From an uncultured Veillonella sp. (lineage in GTDB: Bacteria > Bacillota > Negativicutes > Veillonellales > Veillonellaceae): DNA of 15,969 bases. Shown piece after piece: positions 1-6,610 of this stretch; position 1 is the first letter of the stretch, and the number at the start of each line of letters is the position of its first letter. The stretch is taken from positions 1 to 15,969 of the forward strand of contig NZ_CALJON010000029.1 in NCBI RefSeq assembly GCF_937981445.1, given 5' to 3'. The notes under the pieces are model-generated. The model made no database searches, had not been told where the DNA came from, and saw only the letters and a list, made by a program, of their open reading frames with translations. Both the position numbers and the translations under genes were made by a program.

Positions 1-305
1 GCCACCTGCAAAGCCGCTTCTTCCATGCGCGCTTGCCTATATTCTAAGCATAAACTTCCAATCATAGTTACTACAGCAAGTAGTACGATACTAATTATTG
101 TCGTTCCACCTAATGCATCTAAATAAAGAAAACCGCCTTCATGAGTAAGGGATTGTTCTCTATTTACAGATACCTCTTTATCAATATTTATCTCTTTATT
201 CCGCCCTAAAATGTCCTGAGTAACATATGGCTCTTTGTTTTGTCTTAAAGCATTATAAACTTTGAGTTTCGTTTTAATGCCTTCGTACACATTAATGCGT
301 AACAT
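1..305 (-). CDS. Pilin-like (pseudopilin) protein, C-terminus off the left edge
   Basis: This is an open frame whose N-terminal 101 codons lie in the window; it continues past base 1. The start is ATG at 303-305, overlapping the TAA of the preceding pilin gene (292-294) by 14 bases, so the two are probably translationally coupled. After a polar stretch of about 58 residues comes a prepilin-like site, HEGG|FLYLDALGG, followed by a hydrophobic helix (TIISIVLLAVVTMIGSL, about residues 69-85) and a charged segment (EYRQARMEEAAL). The position in the operon fits a minor pilin of the ComGE/ComGF or PulG-like type. Two things are odd: the region before the cleavage site is very long, and residue +5 is Asp instead of the usual Glu. 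An N-terminal signal-anchor protein that is not processed is the alternative. The pilin-like reading is moderately supported; the exact role is unknown. Confidence 0.6.
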   Translation of the reverse strand, partial: MLRINVYEGIKTKLKVYNALRQNKEPYVTQDILGRNKEINIDKEVSVNREQSLTHEGGFLYLDALGGTTIISIVLLAVVTMIGSLCLEYRQARMEEAALQV

Positions 306-807
306 CAACCCACCGAACCCGAGCTGTTTGCTGCGAAAAAATGTACTGACGCCCTCTTTGTAATTTCTTGTCATAAATCTCCAAAGTCGATGCATTATCT
401 TGTCCTTCATATCCACTCACATCAATACTATTGCTTCGACGCACATTAATTTTAAGAACCATATGCTCTGGCAATTTTAGAGTCTCTTGGCCCCATAGGC
501 GCTCATACATATTAGTAACATATTCATCCTCATAGACGGTAAACAAATTATACTCACTACTATCAAAACCTGTTCGCCCCTGTAGCGAGGCCAGTTGCGT
601 ACGCTTTAGATTGTAATAAAAAAGCCTCGTTGTATTATCAAAGATACGATTTTCATTCGTTACAGCATGAATTGATGTAATAGCTAAACTTGCCAATATA
701 CCGAGAATAGTAATATATACCATTAATTCGCTCAATATAAAACCTTTATTAGCCCTATCTGTGCCACTATATGCACCCAAATTTATAAAAAATTCCTTGT
801 ATACCAC
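292..807 (-). CDS. Minor pilin / pseudopilin, GspH/ComGD-like
   Basis: A 171-residue prepilin. A 22-residue leader ends in NKG, then FILSELMVYITILGILASL gives the class III cleavage site (G22|F23), Glu at +5 and the hydrophobic N-terminal helix of type IV pilins. The rest is a soluble domain of about 125 residues that I cannot assign to a specific subfamily; size and layout fit GspH/FimT or ComGD minor pilins. It would be cleaved by the peptidase encoded just upstream and join the pilus tip or shaft. The start given is GTG at 807, which overlaps the peptidase gene by 25 bases and has GGAGAG about 11 bases upstream. A later TTG (codon 10) is possible. It also overlaps the next pilin-like gene. 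Identity as a prepilin is secure; its exact place in the pilus is inferred. Confidence 0.8.
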   Translation of the reverse strand: MVYKEFFINLGAYSGTDRANKGFILSELMVYITILGILASLAITSIHAVTNENRIFDNTTRLFYYNLKRTQLASLQGRTGFDSSEYNLFTVYEDEYVTNMYERLWGQETLKLPEHMVLKINVRRSNSIDVSGYEGQDNASTLEIYDKKLQRGRQYIFSQQTARVRWVDVTH

Positions 808-1472
808 CCACTAATCCACTCTCCCCACAGATAAACTAAAAATATAGCACTACATAAAAAAGGAGCAAAAGGTAGTTGTTTGTTTTTTGTACTTTCTTGT
901 TTCTGCACGTCTATTGTTAAGCGCCCAGTAAATAAACCGAGTTTTTTATAGCCATATCTTAGAACTACAAACAGCGTGCCACTAACAAAAGAAATGTATA
1001 AAACAAGCCATAATAAATGAATAGGAACCCAACACATACTGGCGGCTAGCCATTTTACATCACCTAAGCCAAAACTTTGCTTACTCAGTCCCCACAATAG
1101 GCAACCAACCATTAATAGCATAATTACTTCTATAATTGCACCAACAATAGACTCCTCTAGTAACCACAATCTAACTAATCCACTTATGAGTATTAAAATT
1201 GCACCTTCATCAGGTAAGATGAGGTACTTCATATCGATGGTAGCGCCCATAAATAATACGAATCCGAAGAATATTGTTAATAAAGAAATCGATGTTTGTG
1301 TAAATTCAAATGCGCAAAGTATACCAAAACAAATGCCCACAACACTTGAGAAGAGATAGAGTCTCTTAGAACGCCGTTCTCGCCCTAAGATCCATATTTC
1401 GCATATATAGGCACTGCCTAAGGCAACTAATAGTCCTACAAAACCATTTACTAAATAATGTACATACCACAT
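783..1472 (-). CDS. Prepilin peptidase (A24 family), short PilD/ComC-like form
   Basis: A 229-residue polytopic membrane protein of the aspartyl prepilin peptidase family. Both catalytic aspartates are visible: D80 in GATIDMKYLILPD and D138 in the GxGD motif GLGDVKW. The PFAPFL motif typical of the family is near residue 201. It would cut the leaders of the pilins encoded around it at the Gly-Phe bond on the cytoplasmic side of the inner membrane. Classical PilD proteins are about 260-290 residues and carry an N-terminal domain with two CxxC pairs that also methylates the new N-terminus. Here only about 40-70 residues precede the catalytic core and no CxxC pair is present, so the methylase function may be lost or reduced. 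The start ATG at 1472 has AAGG a few bases upstream. It overlaps the next pilin gene by 25 bases. Confidence 0.85.
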   Translation of the reverse strand: MWYVHYLVNGFVGLLVALGSAYICEIWILGRERRSKRLYLFSSVVGICFGILCAFEFTQTSISLLTIFFGFVLFMGATIDMKYLILPDEGAILILISGLVRLWLLEESIVGAIIEVIMLLMVGCLLWGLSKQSFGLGDVKWLAASMCWVPIHLLWLVLYISFVSGTLFVVLRYGYKKLGLFTGRLTIDVQKQESTKNKQLPFAPFLCSAIFLVYLWGEWISGWYTRNFL

Positions 1473-1600
1473 AAACTACCTTATGACCTTTTTTAAACAT
1501 ACATAAAACAGCCAGCCTCTTATTTCTATAACTAAATGAATTAAATCAGTCCAGTTATAAAATAATAAGTCGCGGTCTCACGCTCCTTCTGCCAAATCAT

Positions 1601-2026
1601 TTAATTAGCCTCATCACTGGCCTTCACTACAATATGCTGGCCTTTTCCACCTTCATTTGCTTCTGCCGTAATTGTATAGTCCCCGCCTTTAGGTGTTTTT
1701 ACAGCTTCGGACAAATAGCCTTCTTTGTATAAATCCTCAACAGTAGGCACCGCATCAGTAGATTTATCAATCATATATAATTGTGCTGCATTGCTAATCG
1801 TTTGCGTATCGGCTTGAATTTTTGCATCCCGTGCTTTATCACCAGCATTCAAGAATTGTGGCATAGCCACTGCTGCAAGTACAGCAATAATAGCGACAAC
1901 GACCATAAGTTCCACTAAGGTGAAACCTCCCTGTTCCTCACGTTTACTACGCCTATCCCAACCTTTAGGTCTTGAGAGAAATAGTACCGCTTGTATATTT
2001 TTTATCATTCGATTCCACAAATTCAT
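1601..2026 (-). CDS. Major type IV pilin / ComGC-like prepilin
   Basis: The prepilin has the textbook site GG|FTLVELMVVVAIIAVLAAV: Gly at -1, Phe at +1, Glu at +5, then a hydrophobic helix. The mature protein is only about 107 residues, has no cysteines, and resembles short GspG/ComGC pilins (AMPQFLNAGDKARDAK then ADTQTISNA). It is the likely main subunit of the pilus. I chose ATG at 2026 because AGGA lies 5 bases upstream. A longer frame from TTG at 2050 has no Shine-Dalgarno. Even so, the leader is 34 residues, far longer than the usual 6-20, and includes a hydrophobic patch (IQAVLFL) plus a basic stretch (DRRSKREE). It lies between the platform-protein gene and the peptidase gene. About 130 bases follow its stop before the peptidase start. 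That gap has a weak 7-bp inverted repeat (1527-1533/1553-1559) but no clear terminator. Confidence 0.9.
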   Translation of the reverse strand: MNLWNRMIKNIQAVLFLSRPKGWDRRSKREEQGGFTLVELMVVVAIIAVLAAVAMPQFLNAGDKARDAKIQADTQTISNAAQLYMIDKSTDAVPTVEDLYKEGYLSEAVKTPKGGDYTITAEANEGGKGQHIVVKASDEAN

Positions 2027-2089
2027 AACTATCCTATACGCCCCTTTCAAATGTACTAATAGTAGATTAAATCCAACTCTTTTGTAGTC

Positions 2090-3274
2090 TTATAGTACTT
2101 GAATCGCTGATACTGAGTTAAACATAGGTAACATAACCGCTATAACAAGTATGGCCACACCGACGCCCATAAAGGTAATCATAAGAGGTTCCATAAGCTG
2201 TTGTACTTTATGCATATAGCGAACTGTTAGCTGTTCATAATAGGTATGACAATGCTGTAGCATATCTACCATACTCCCTGATTCTTCACCCATAAGAAGT
2301 AGTTCCCATAAAAATTCATTGCCTAAGCCCGTCAATCGCAACGCCTTACTAAAACTTGCCCCATCTTTTACTTGCTGCGCCACTTGCCTATGTAAATAAG
2401 TAGCATAACTATTACCCCATAAATTTTCGGACAATTTTAAAAGATCTGTCATACTAATACCAGAGTCAAGCAATACAGCCCAAATTTCAGTCATACGGGC
2501 TAGAAAAAATGCATCAAACCATTCCTTCCCATGCCCCAAAAGCCAAAATCGTTTAGCTAATATCTTTTTTGTTGTAGATTGCCTTAAACTAATTAAGATA
2601 GTTCCCATAAAACCTAAAGGCAATGAAACACAAAGAAATGGATGGGCCATAAAGATGTCACCTAAGCTAAACAAAAGACGTGTTATCCAAGGCAAAGGAA
2701 CATTCATAGAAAGTAAAACTTGCTTAAATGAAGGAATAATAAAGCCTAAAGCAACGATTAAAAAAATAAACATTAAAGCTAACAAAAACAATGGGTATGT
2801 AGCTGCACTCCATAATTGACGCTTAAATTTCAATTGCTTTTCATAGTACAACTTCACTTGCTTAAAGCTTTGCCCTAATGTACCAGCTGCTTCTCCGGCA
2901 GTAATAAGAGCCAGTCCAATCAAAGGGAATTGGGTCAATTCTAGCACCATAGATAAGGACTGACCTTGCTTGATGGCCTCATTAATGAGACCATAGGGAA
3001 TCTTCTTGCTTCCTTTAGTGCTCAAAAATTGCATAACTCTTCGAATCGAAATTCCCGCTTCAAGCAACAAACTCATGCGATAAGAAAATTCAACAATATC
3101 CTTCTCAGACCACTTAGACTTGCTTAAACCATGCGTCTTAGCCTCTTCAATGCGAATCAATTTCCAACCACGATATATGAGTTTTAACTTGACTTCCTCA
3201 AGAGACTCCGCCCACAATGAGTTTTCCTGTATCACTCCTTTCTCATCATACACAACATACATAAACTGCTTCAT
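2090..3274 (-). CDS. pilC: Type IV pilus / T2SS inner-membrane platform protein
   Basis: A 394-residue polytopic protein of the PilC/GspF/ComGB family, with two T2SSF-type repeats at roughly residues 60-180 and 255-385. Three hydrophobic segments are evident: about 156-182, about 213-230 and 365-385. The C-terminal signature QLMEPLMITFMGVGVAI followed by VMLPMF is characteristic. In related machines this protein sits in the inner membrane, contacts the assembly ATPase and the retraction ATPase, and feeds pilin subunits into the growing fibre. Length is normal for the family. The start ATG at 3274 is preceded by a strong GGAGGTG. It is followed closely by the major pilin gene and preceded by the pilT-like gene, all in one direction. 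The symbol pilC is a family name; comGB would fit as well. Confidence 0.9.
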   Translation of the reverse strand: MKQFMYVVYDEKGVIQENSLWAESLEEVKLKLIYRGWKLIRIEEAKTHGLSKSKWSEKDIVEFSYRMSLLLEAGISIRRVMQFLSTKGSKKIPYGLINEAIKQGQSLSMVLELTQFPLIGLALITAGEAAGTLGQSFKQVKLYYEKQLKFKRQLWSAATYPLFLLALMFIFLIVALGFIIPSFKQVLLSMNVPLPWITRLLFSLGDIFMAHPFLCVSLPLGFMGTILISLRQSTTKKILAKRFWLLGHGKEWFDAFFLARMTEIWAVLLDSGISMTDLLKLSENLWGNSYATYLHRQVAQQVKDGASFSKALRLTGLGNEFLWELLLMGEESGSMVDMLQHCHTYYEQLTVRYMHKVQQLMEPLMITFMGVGVAILVIAVMLPMFNSVSAIQVL

Positions 3275-3323
3275 GATACTGCCTCACCTCCTCAAAATTA
3301 GGTTTATTTTTTATAAAAATTCT

Positions 3324-4343
3324 CTATAATTCATCTAAAAGACTATCAAGTTGCTCACAAGGTCCTAAAACAGCCCGTACTTTATTAACAGCCATCTCCA
3401 TGGTCTGCATAGGGCGTTGCATCTCCTGTATCGACACAATTTGAGGCTCTTTTCTTTGACGAATTAAATTAGCTACAGCCGCATTATTTATCAAAATATC
3501 CCGTACCGGTATAAACTGATCACCTTGACGCACTAAGCGCTGACAAATCACGGCACGCAATACTTGAGACAACTGTGCTCGCACTTCTTCTTGCTGCTCT
3601 GCTGGAAACATGGATATCATGCGGTTAATAGCCATAACAGCACGCTGCGTATGTAAAGTACAAAATACTAAATGACCCGTCTCCGCCGCATGAAGTGCTG
3701 CTTCTAGGGTTAGTCTATCTCGCAATTCACCAATCATAATGACATCTGGATCTTCGCGCAGCGCCTCTTTTATACCTAATGCCATAGACTCTACATCTCG
3801 CCCCAATTGCCGTTGATGAATTAAACTCTTTTTATTAGAAAAAACGAACTCAATGGGGTCTTCTATAGTCACAATATGCTTTGCCTCACATTGATTAATA
3901 TATTGAATACAACTAGCCAAGGTAAATGACTTCCCTGACCCCGTAGGGCCACTAATAATAAATAACCCATCCTTTAACAGCGCTATGTTTCGTAACAAAT
4001 CACCTTCATCGTTTTGAGGAAGTAAAAGATCATTACTATACAATAAACGTAATGTTGCACAACGTATTTCCTGAGCTTTATACAAATGAACGCGTACACG
4101 AATGGAGCTAAATGAAAAAGCACCATCTATCATTTGGGAGTCTTCATTACAAGCCTTATAGATTTGCAAAAATATACTTTCATCACAAATGTTACCCCCT
4201 ACGCCTGAAAATTCATCAGCAGTGGCAAGTTCGCAACCTCTTACTATATCTGAGCCTAGGCGAAACCAAACTTCTTTGCCTAATTCAATATGCAAATCAG
4301 TGGCCTTTAATTTCATGGCCACAGCTAACAATTTATATAACAC
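3324..4343 (-). CDS. pilT: Type IV pilus retraction ATPase, PilT-like
   Basis: A 339-residue cytoplasmic hexameric ATPase. Visible motifs are Walker A GPTGSGKS (132-139), Asp box TIEDPIE (159-165), Walker B DPDVIMIGELRD (198-209) and His box HLVFCTLHT (224-232). Near residue 290 is NLIRQRKEPQI, matching the C-terminal PilT signature that distinguishes retraction from assembly ATPases. Length is normal for PilT (about 340-350). In type IV pili PilT depolymerises the fibre, giving twitching motility and DNA uptake. I chose the GTG at 4343, with GGAAGGAGGG upstream, because the first residues (LYKLLAVAMKLKATDLHIE) align with the conserved PilT N-terminus. An internal ATG at codon 10 would cut this motif. 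It sits directly after the assembly ATPase gene, so both motors are probably co-transcribed. Confidence 0.9.
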   Translation of the reverse strand: MLYKLLAVAMKLKATDLHIELGKEVWFRLGSDIVRGCELATADEFSGVGGNICDESIFLQIYKACNEDSQMIDGAFSFSSIRVRVHLYKAQEIRCATLRLLYSNDLLLPQNDEGDLLRNIALLKDGLFIISGPTGSGKSFTLASCIQYINQCEAKHIVTIEDPIEFVFSNKKSLIHQRQLGRDVESMALGIKEALREDPDVIMIGELRDRLTLEAALHAAETGHLVFCTLHTQRAVMAINRMISMFPAEQQEEVRAQLSQVLRAVICQRLVRQGDQFIPVRDILINNAAVANLIRQRKEPQIVSIQEMQRPMQTMEMAVNKVRAVLGPCEQLDSLLDEL

Positions 4344-4381
4344 AGATCCGTAGCCCTCCTTCCTGCATAAATAACGCTACA

Positions 4382-5461
4382 TTACAAAATTCCGACCTTT
4401 TGAAGCTCCTCTTTAGTAGTAAGTCCATCATTTAATAAAACTGTACCGGATTCATACAAAGTAGGCTTCACATATTGCGCTAAATTATTCCAATCAATCA
4501 ACTTCGCCGACACATCCATAAACTCAAAAATCGCCTTACGACCTACACCACGCTCTGTCTTAATGCGAACTAGACGTTGCGCTAAGGATCCTAGCAAAGT
4601 GGCACGCACTAAATAATCGGGAATTCCCATGTCTAACAAACGCTCCCTAACACCTACTGCGTCATTCGTATGAATAGTGGCTAGCACACGATGGCCAGTT
4701 AATGCGGCTTGTACAGCTAATTCAGCGGTCTCCACATCACGAATTTCGCCTACCATAATCGTATCCGGATCTTGACGCAACACAGCACGTAACGCATAGG
4801 GAAAGGTGTAGCCAATTTTAGGATTAATCTGCACTTGAATAGCCCCTGGAATATCCGCCTCTACTGGATTTTCAAGGGCAATTACATTTTCTTCCACACC
4901 ATTTAATAGGCGCAGCAATGCATATAATGTGGATGATTTACCTGAGCCCGTAGGACCACTAATAAGAAATAAGCCATGAGGCTTTTTTAGTAATTTACAT
5001 ACGGCTCCATAAAGTGCCTTTGACATGCCTAATTCTTGTAAATTTTTGTAACAGTTTTCATTTCCTACAATACGACAAACTATGGTTTCTCCATATACAG
5101 AAGGTAATGAAGATACACGTAACATATACGCACGCTCTTCATCCTCTTCCTTAACATGCAACTGATTGCGCCGCTCCGCCACTCGTAACGGTTGACTCCC
5201 CTGCATAGGCCCTTTTTGCCAAGACCAGCGACCATCTTGAGGTAGTCGTTTTTCCCCAATATCCATGCCACTCACAATTTTTATACGATTTACAATTTGC
5301 TCTGCGCGCCCCTTAGGAATCTCTTCCTTTATTTGGAGGACTCCATGAACTCGTAAACGAATAACTAAACCATGGGCCGTTGCATCAAAATGAATATCAC
5401 TAGCCTCTTGTTCAATCGCCTCCTGAACGATTCGATCTAATTCGAATTCTACTTGAAACAT
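4382..5461 (-). CDS. pilB: Type IV pilus assembly ATPase, short ComGA/PilB-like form
   Basis: A 359-residue GspE/PilB-family ATPase that powers pilus extension at the inner membrane. Motifs are KRLPQDGR (71-78), Walker A GPTGSGKS (169-176), ALENPVE in the Asp-box position (195-201), Walker B DPDTIMVGEIRD (231-242) and His box HRVLATIHT (257-265). NPKIGYTF and the QRLVR segment also match the family. It lacks the N-terminal GspE-N domain of full PilB (usually about 560 residues). The zinc-binding tetracysteine loop that normally follows QRLVR is absent, the sequence running on as IKTERGVGRK. In length and domain layout it therefore resembles competence ComGA. The Asp-box Asp is replaced by Asn (ENPVE), which may or may not matter. 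The start ATG at 5461 has AGGAGG a few bases upstream. It is the first gene of the pilus operon. Confidence 0.88.
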   Translation of the reverse strand: MFQVEFELDRIVQEAIEQEASDIHFDATAHGLVIRLRVHGVLQIKEEIPKGRAEQIVNRIKIVSGMDIGEKRLPQDGRWSWQKGPMQGSQPLRVAERRNQLHVKEEDEERAYMLRVSSLPSVYGETIVCRIVGNENCYKNLQELGMSKALYGAVCKLLKKPHGLFLISGPTGSGKSSTLYALLRLLNGVEENVIALENPVEADIPGAIQVQINPKIGYTFPYALRAVLRQDPDTIMVGEIRDVETAELAVQAALTGHRVLATIHTNDAVGVRERLLDMGIPDYLVRATLLGSLAQRLVRIKTERGVGRKAIFEFMDVSAKLIDWNNLAQYVKPTLYESGTVLLNDGLTTKEELQKVGIL

Positions 5462-5470
5462 AAGCCCTCC

Positions 5471-5550
5471 TAAACTATCTGAATCGCTACAAGCACACTA
5501 AACTATTTAAACCGCTACATGTACACTAAACTATCTAAAGCATCTAAATA
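5471..5550. repeat. 28-bp tandem repeat, about 2.6 imperfect copies
   Basis: Three adjacent units start at 5471, 5499 and 5527, each beginning TAAACTAT. Units 1 and 2 share the pattern TAAACTAT-YT-RAA-YCGCTACA followed by a CAC end. Unit 3 keeps TAAACTATCTAAA and then diverges. The block ends 10 bases upstream of the pilB start codon, so it lies in the leader of the pilus mRNA or in its control region. It could be a set of spaced protein-binding sites or simply slipped-strand duplication. Confidence 0.7.
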
Positions 5551-5564
5551 ATATAAGCAATTTA

Positions 5565-5592
5565 GAATATGTTAAACCTCTTAAACATATTC
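5565..5592. promoter_or_regulatory. Inverted repeat, possible operator upstream of pilB
   Basis: Perfect 9-bp arms GAATATGTT and AACATATTC flank a 10-base spacer. No run of T follows on either strand, so it is unlikely to be a terminator. Position between the pilus operon and the cupin gene suggests a regulator site, but no regulator is identified. Confidence 0.4.
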
Positions 5593-5772
5593 GCTTCCCC
5601 TATAAAGTAAACCGATTTTTAAGCTTGCCTACCTGTAGTATTCTAAGAAAATTCAAAATAACCTATTAAAGCGGCTCATTAAGGTGCTTTTATTTAATAG
5701 TCCCATTTTGCATAAACATTCTAATTATATCTTGTTATTCTTGCCAATTAGGATTATACTAACATTAACATT

Positions 5773-5800
5773 TTGCATATTTACTATTATTTTATAGAAT
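5773..5800 (+). promoter_or_regulatory. Candidate sigma-70 promoter of the cupin gene
   Basis: TTGCAT (5773-5778), 16 bases, then TAGAAT (5795-5800). Transcription would begin near 5807, giving a leader of about 85 bases ahead of the cupin start codon. The match is fair, and no other good candidate lies closer. Confidence 0.45.
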
Positions 5801-5891
5801 AGCTAGATATGCTAAGGTTGCCTGTATGATGTATTCTTAAGCAATACTTTGTGCGGCACCTAGGTTTAGGGATTTTGTAAGGAGGTATATT

Positions 5892-6386
5892 ATGAAATTA
5901 AAGAAATTAACTACTGTATTGGTCTTAGCTGGTATCTTAGCAACAGGTACTGCAATCGCTGCAGAACAAACTCAATTTGCACCAGATGAACAATACTATC
6001 CAAAGGATCAACTCATTACATTGGATAAACAAAATGTAGCCAAAGGTGAAGGCACTTTATTTGGCAAATTCTCCTTTACACGTGACCAAGCTAGCAAAGA
6101 GTCTGCCATTAAAGAAATTGGCTGGATGACTTTAGAAAAAGGTGCTTCTATTGGCCTTCACACTCATGGTGTCAATGAAGATACATACATCATCATTTCT
6201 GGTGAAGGTATCTTCATGGATGGTACTGGTAAAGAAGCAGTAGTAAAAGCTGGAGACATTACAATTGCCCGCCCTGGCCAAGGCCATGCACTTCGCAATG
6301 AAAACGAAGAACCACTTGTATTCTTAGACATCATTGCTCAAAATGATACGTATGCATTAAATCATCCACAACCTGAAAAGAAATAA
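5892..6386 (+). CDS. Exported single-domain cupin protein
   Basis: A 164-residue protein with a clear signal peptide (MKLKK, hydrophobic core, AIAA|E near residue 24), so it acts outside the cytoplasmic membrane, probably in the periplasm. Residues about 75-150 form one cupin beta-barrel. Motif 1 has the metal-binding pattern H90, H92 and E96 (GLHTHGVNE). Motif 2 supplies H132 in PGQGHALRN. Spacing in both motifs deviates by about one residue from the textbook consensus, but all four expected ligands are present. Substrate and reaction are not predictable: cupins include isomerases, dioxygenases and simple binding proteins. The start is set by a strong AAGGAGGT six bases before ATG. It appears monocistronic, with a terminator about 65 bases after its stop. 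Confidence 0.85.
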   Translation: MKLKKLTTVLVLAGILATGTAIAAEQTQFAPDEQYYPKDQLITLDKQNVAKGEGTLFGKFSFTRDQASKESAIKEIGWMTLEKGASIGLHTHGVNEDTYIIISGEGIFMDGTGKEAVVKAGDITIARPGQGHALRNENEEPLVFLDIIAQNDTYALNHPQPEKK

Positions 6387-6450
6387 TTTGATTACTTTAA
6401 CTAGTTTTTACTTCAACACTAATAAAAAATAACCATAGACACTCTATACA

Positions 6451-6493
6451 AAAAAGCTGTAGTCTCAGTAATATACTGAAACTACAGCTTTTT
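6451..6493. terminator. Bidirectional intrinsic terminator after the cupin gene
   Basis: The arms are AAAAAGCTGTAGT and ACTACAGCTTTTT, extended inward by TCAGT/ACTGA after one mismatch, with a small AT loop. A T-run follows on the plus strand and a matching A-run precedes it, so it can work in both directions. It mainly ends the cupin transcript. Confidence 0.85.
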
Positions 6494-6524
6494 ATAATTA
6501 TGAAATAAACAGCCATTTATATAT

Positions 6525-6558
6525 AAAAAAGAGTAGTAAGTTTTTAACTTACTACTCT
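6525..6558 (-). terminator. Intrinsic terminator of the GH2 gene
   Basis: A perfect 13-bp hairpin (AGAGTAGTAAGTT, TTT loop, AACTTACTACTCT) is followed on the minus strand by six T. It lies about 50 bases past the stop of the minus-strand GH2 gene, the expected place for its terminator. Confidence 0.8.
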
Positions 6559-6610
6559 CTGAAAATAACATTATATAATTAGATACATTCCAATGAATAC
6601 GCTACTAATA

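Larger units (their letters stand above)
5462..5891. other. 430-bp divergent intergenic region between pilB and the cupin gene
   Basis: No gene is apparent here. It holds the 28-bp tandem repeat next to pilB (5471-5550), an inverted repeat at 5565-5592, and a second inverted repeat with 8-bp arms (CTATTAAA 5663-5670, TTTAATAG 5693-5700). A promoter for the cupin gene lies at 5773-5800. On the minus strand a perfect TATAAT sits at 5753-5758, a possible -10 for the pilus operon, but I see no convincing -35 at the right distance. If that promoter is real, the pilB mRNA has a leader of almost 300 bases that contains all the repeats. Confidence 0.5.

Noticed and set aside
1527..1559. Terminator between pilin and prepilin peptidase genes
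   Set aside because: The arms are only 7 AT-rich bases around a 19-base loop, with no T-run on the coding strand.
2027..2050. Upstream TTG start for the major pilin
   Set aside because: No Shine-Dalgarno precedes it, whereas ATG at 2026 has AGGA at good distance. It would also lengthen an already long leader.
5080..5271. Open frames inside other genes (for example this one within pilB, or 9851-10114 within pepT)
   Set aside because: They lie in other frames of strongly conserved genes, have no ribosome-binding sites and show no protein-like motifs.
5471..5550. CRISPR array
   Set aside because: The 28-bp units are directly adjacent with no unique spacers and diverge from each other; no cas genes are present.
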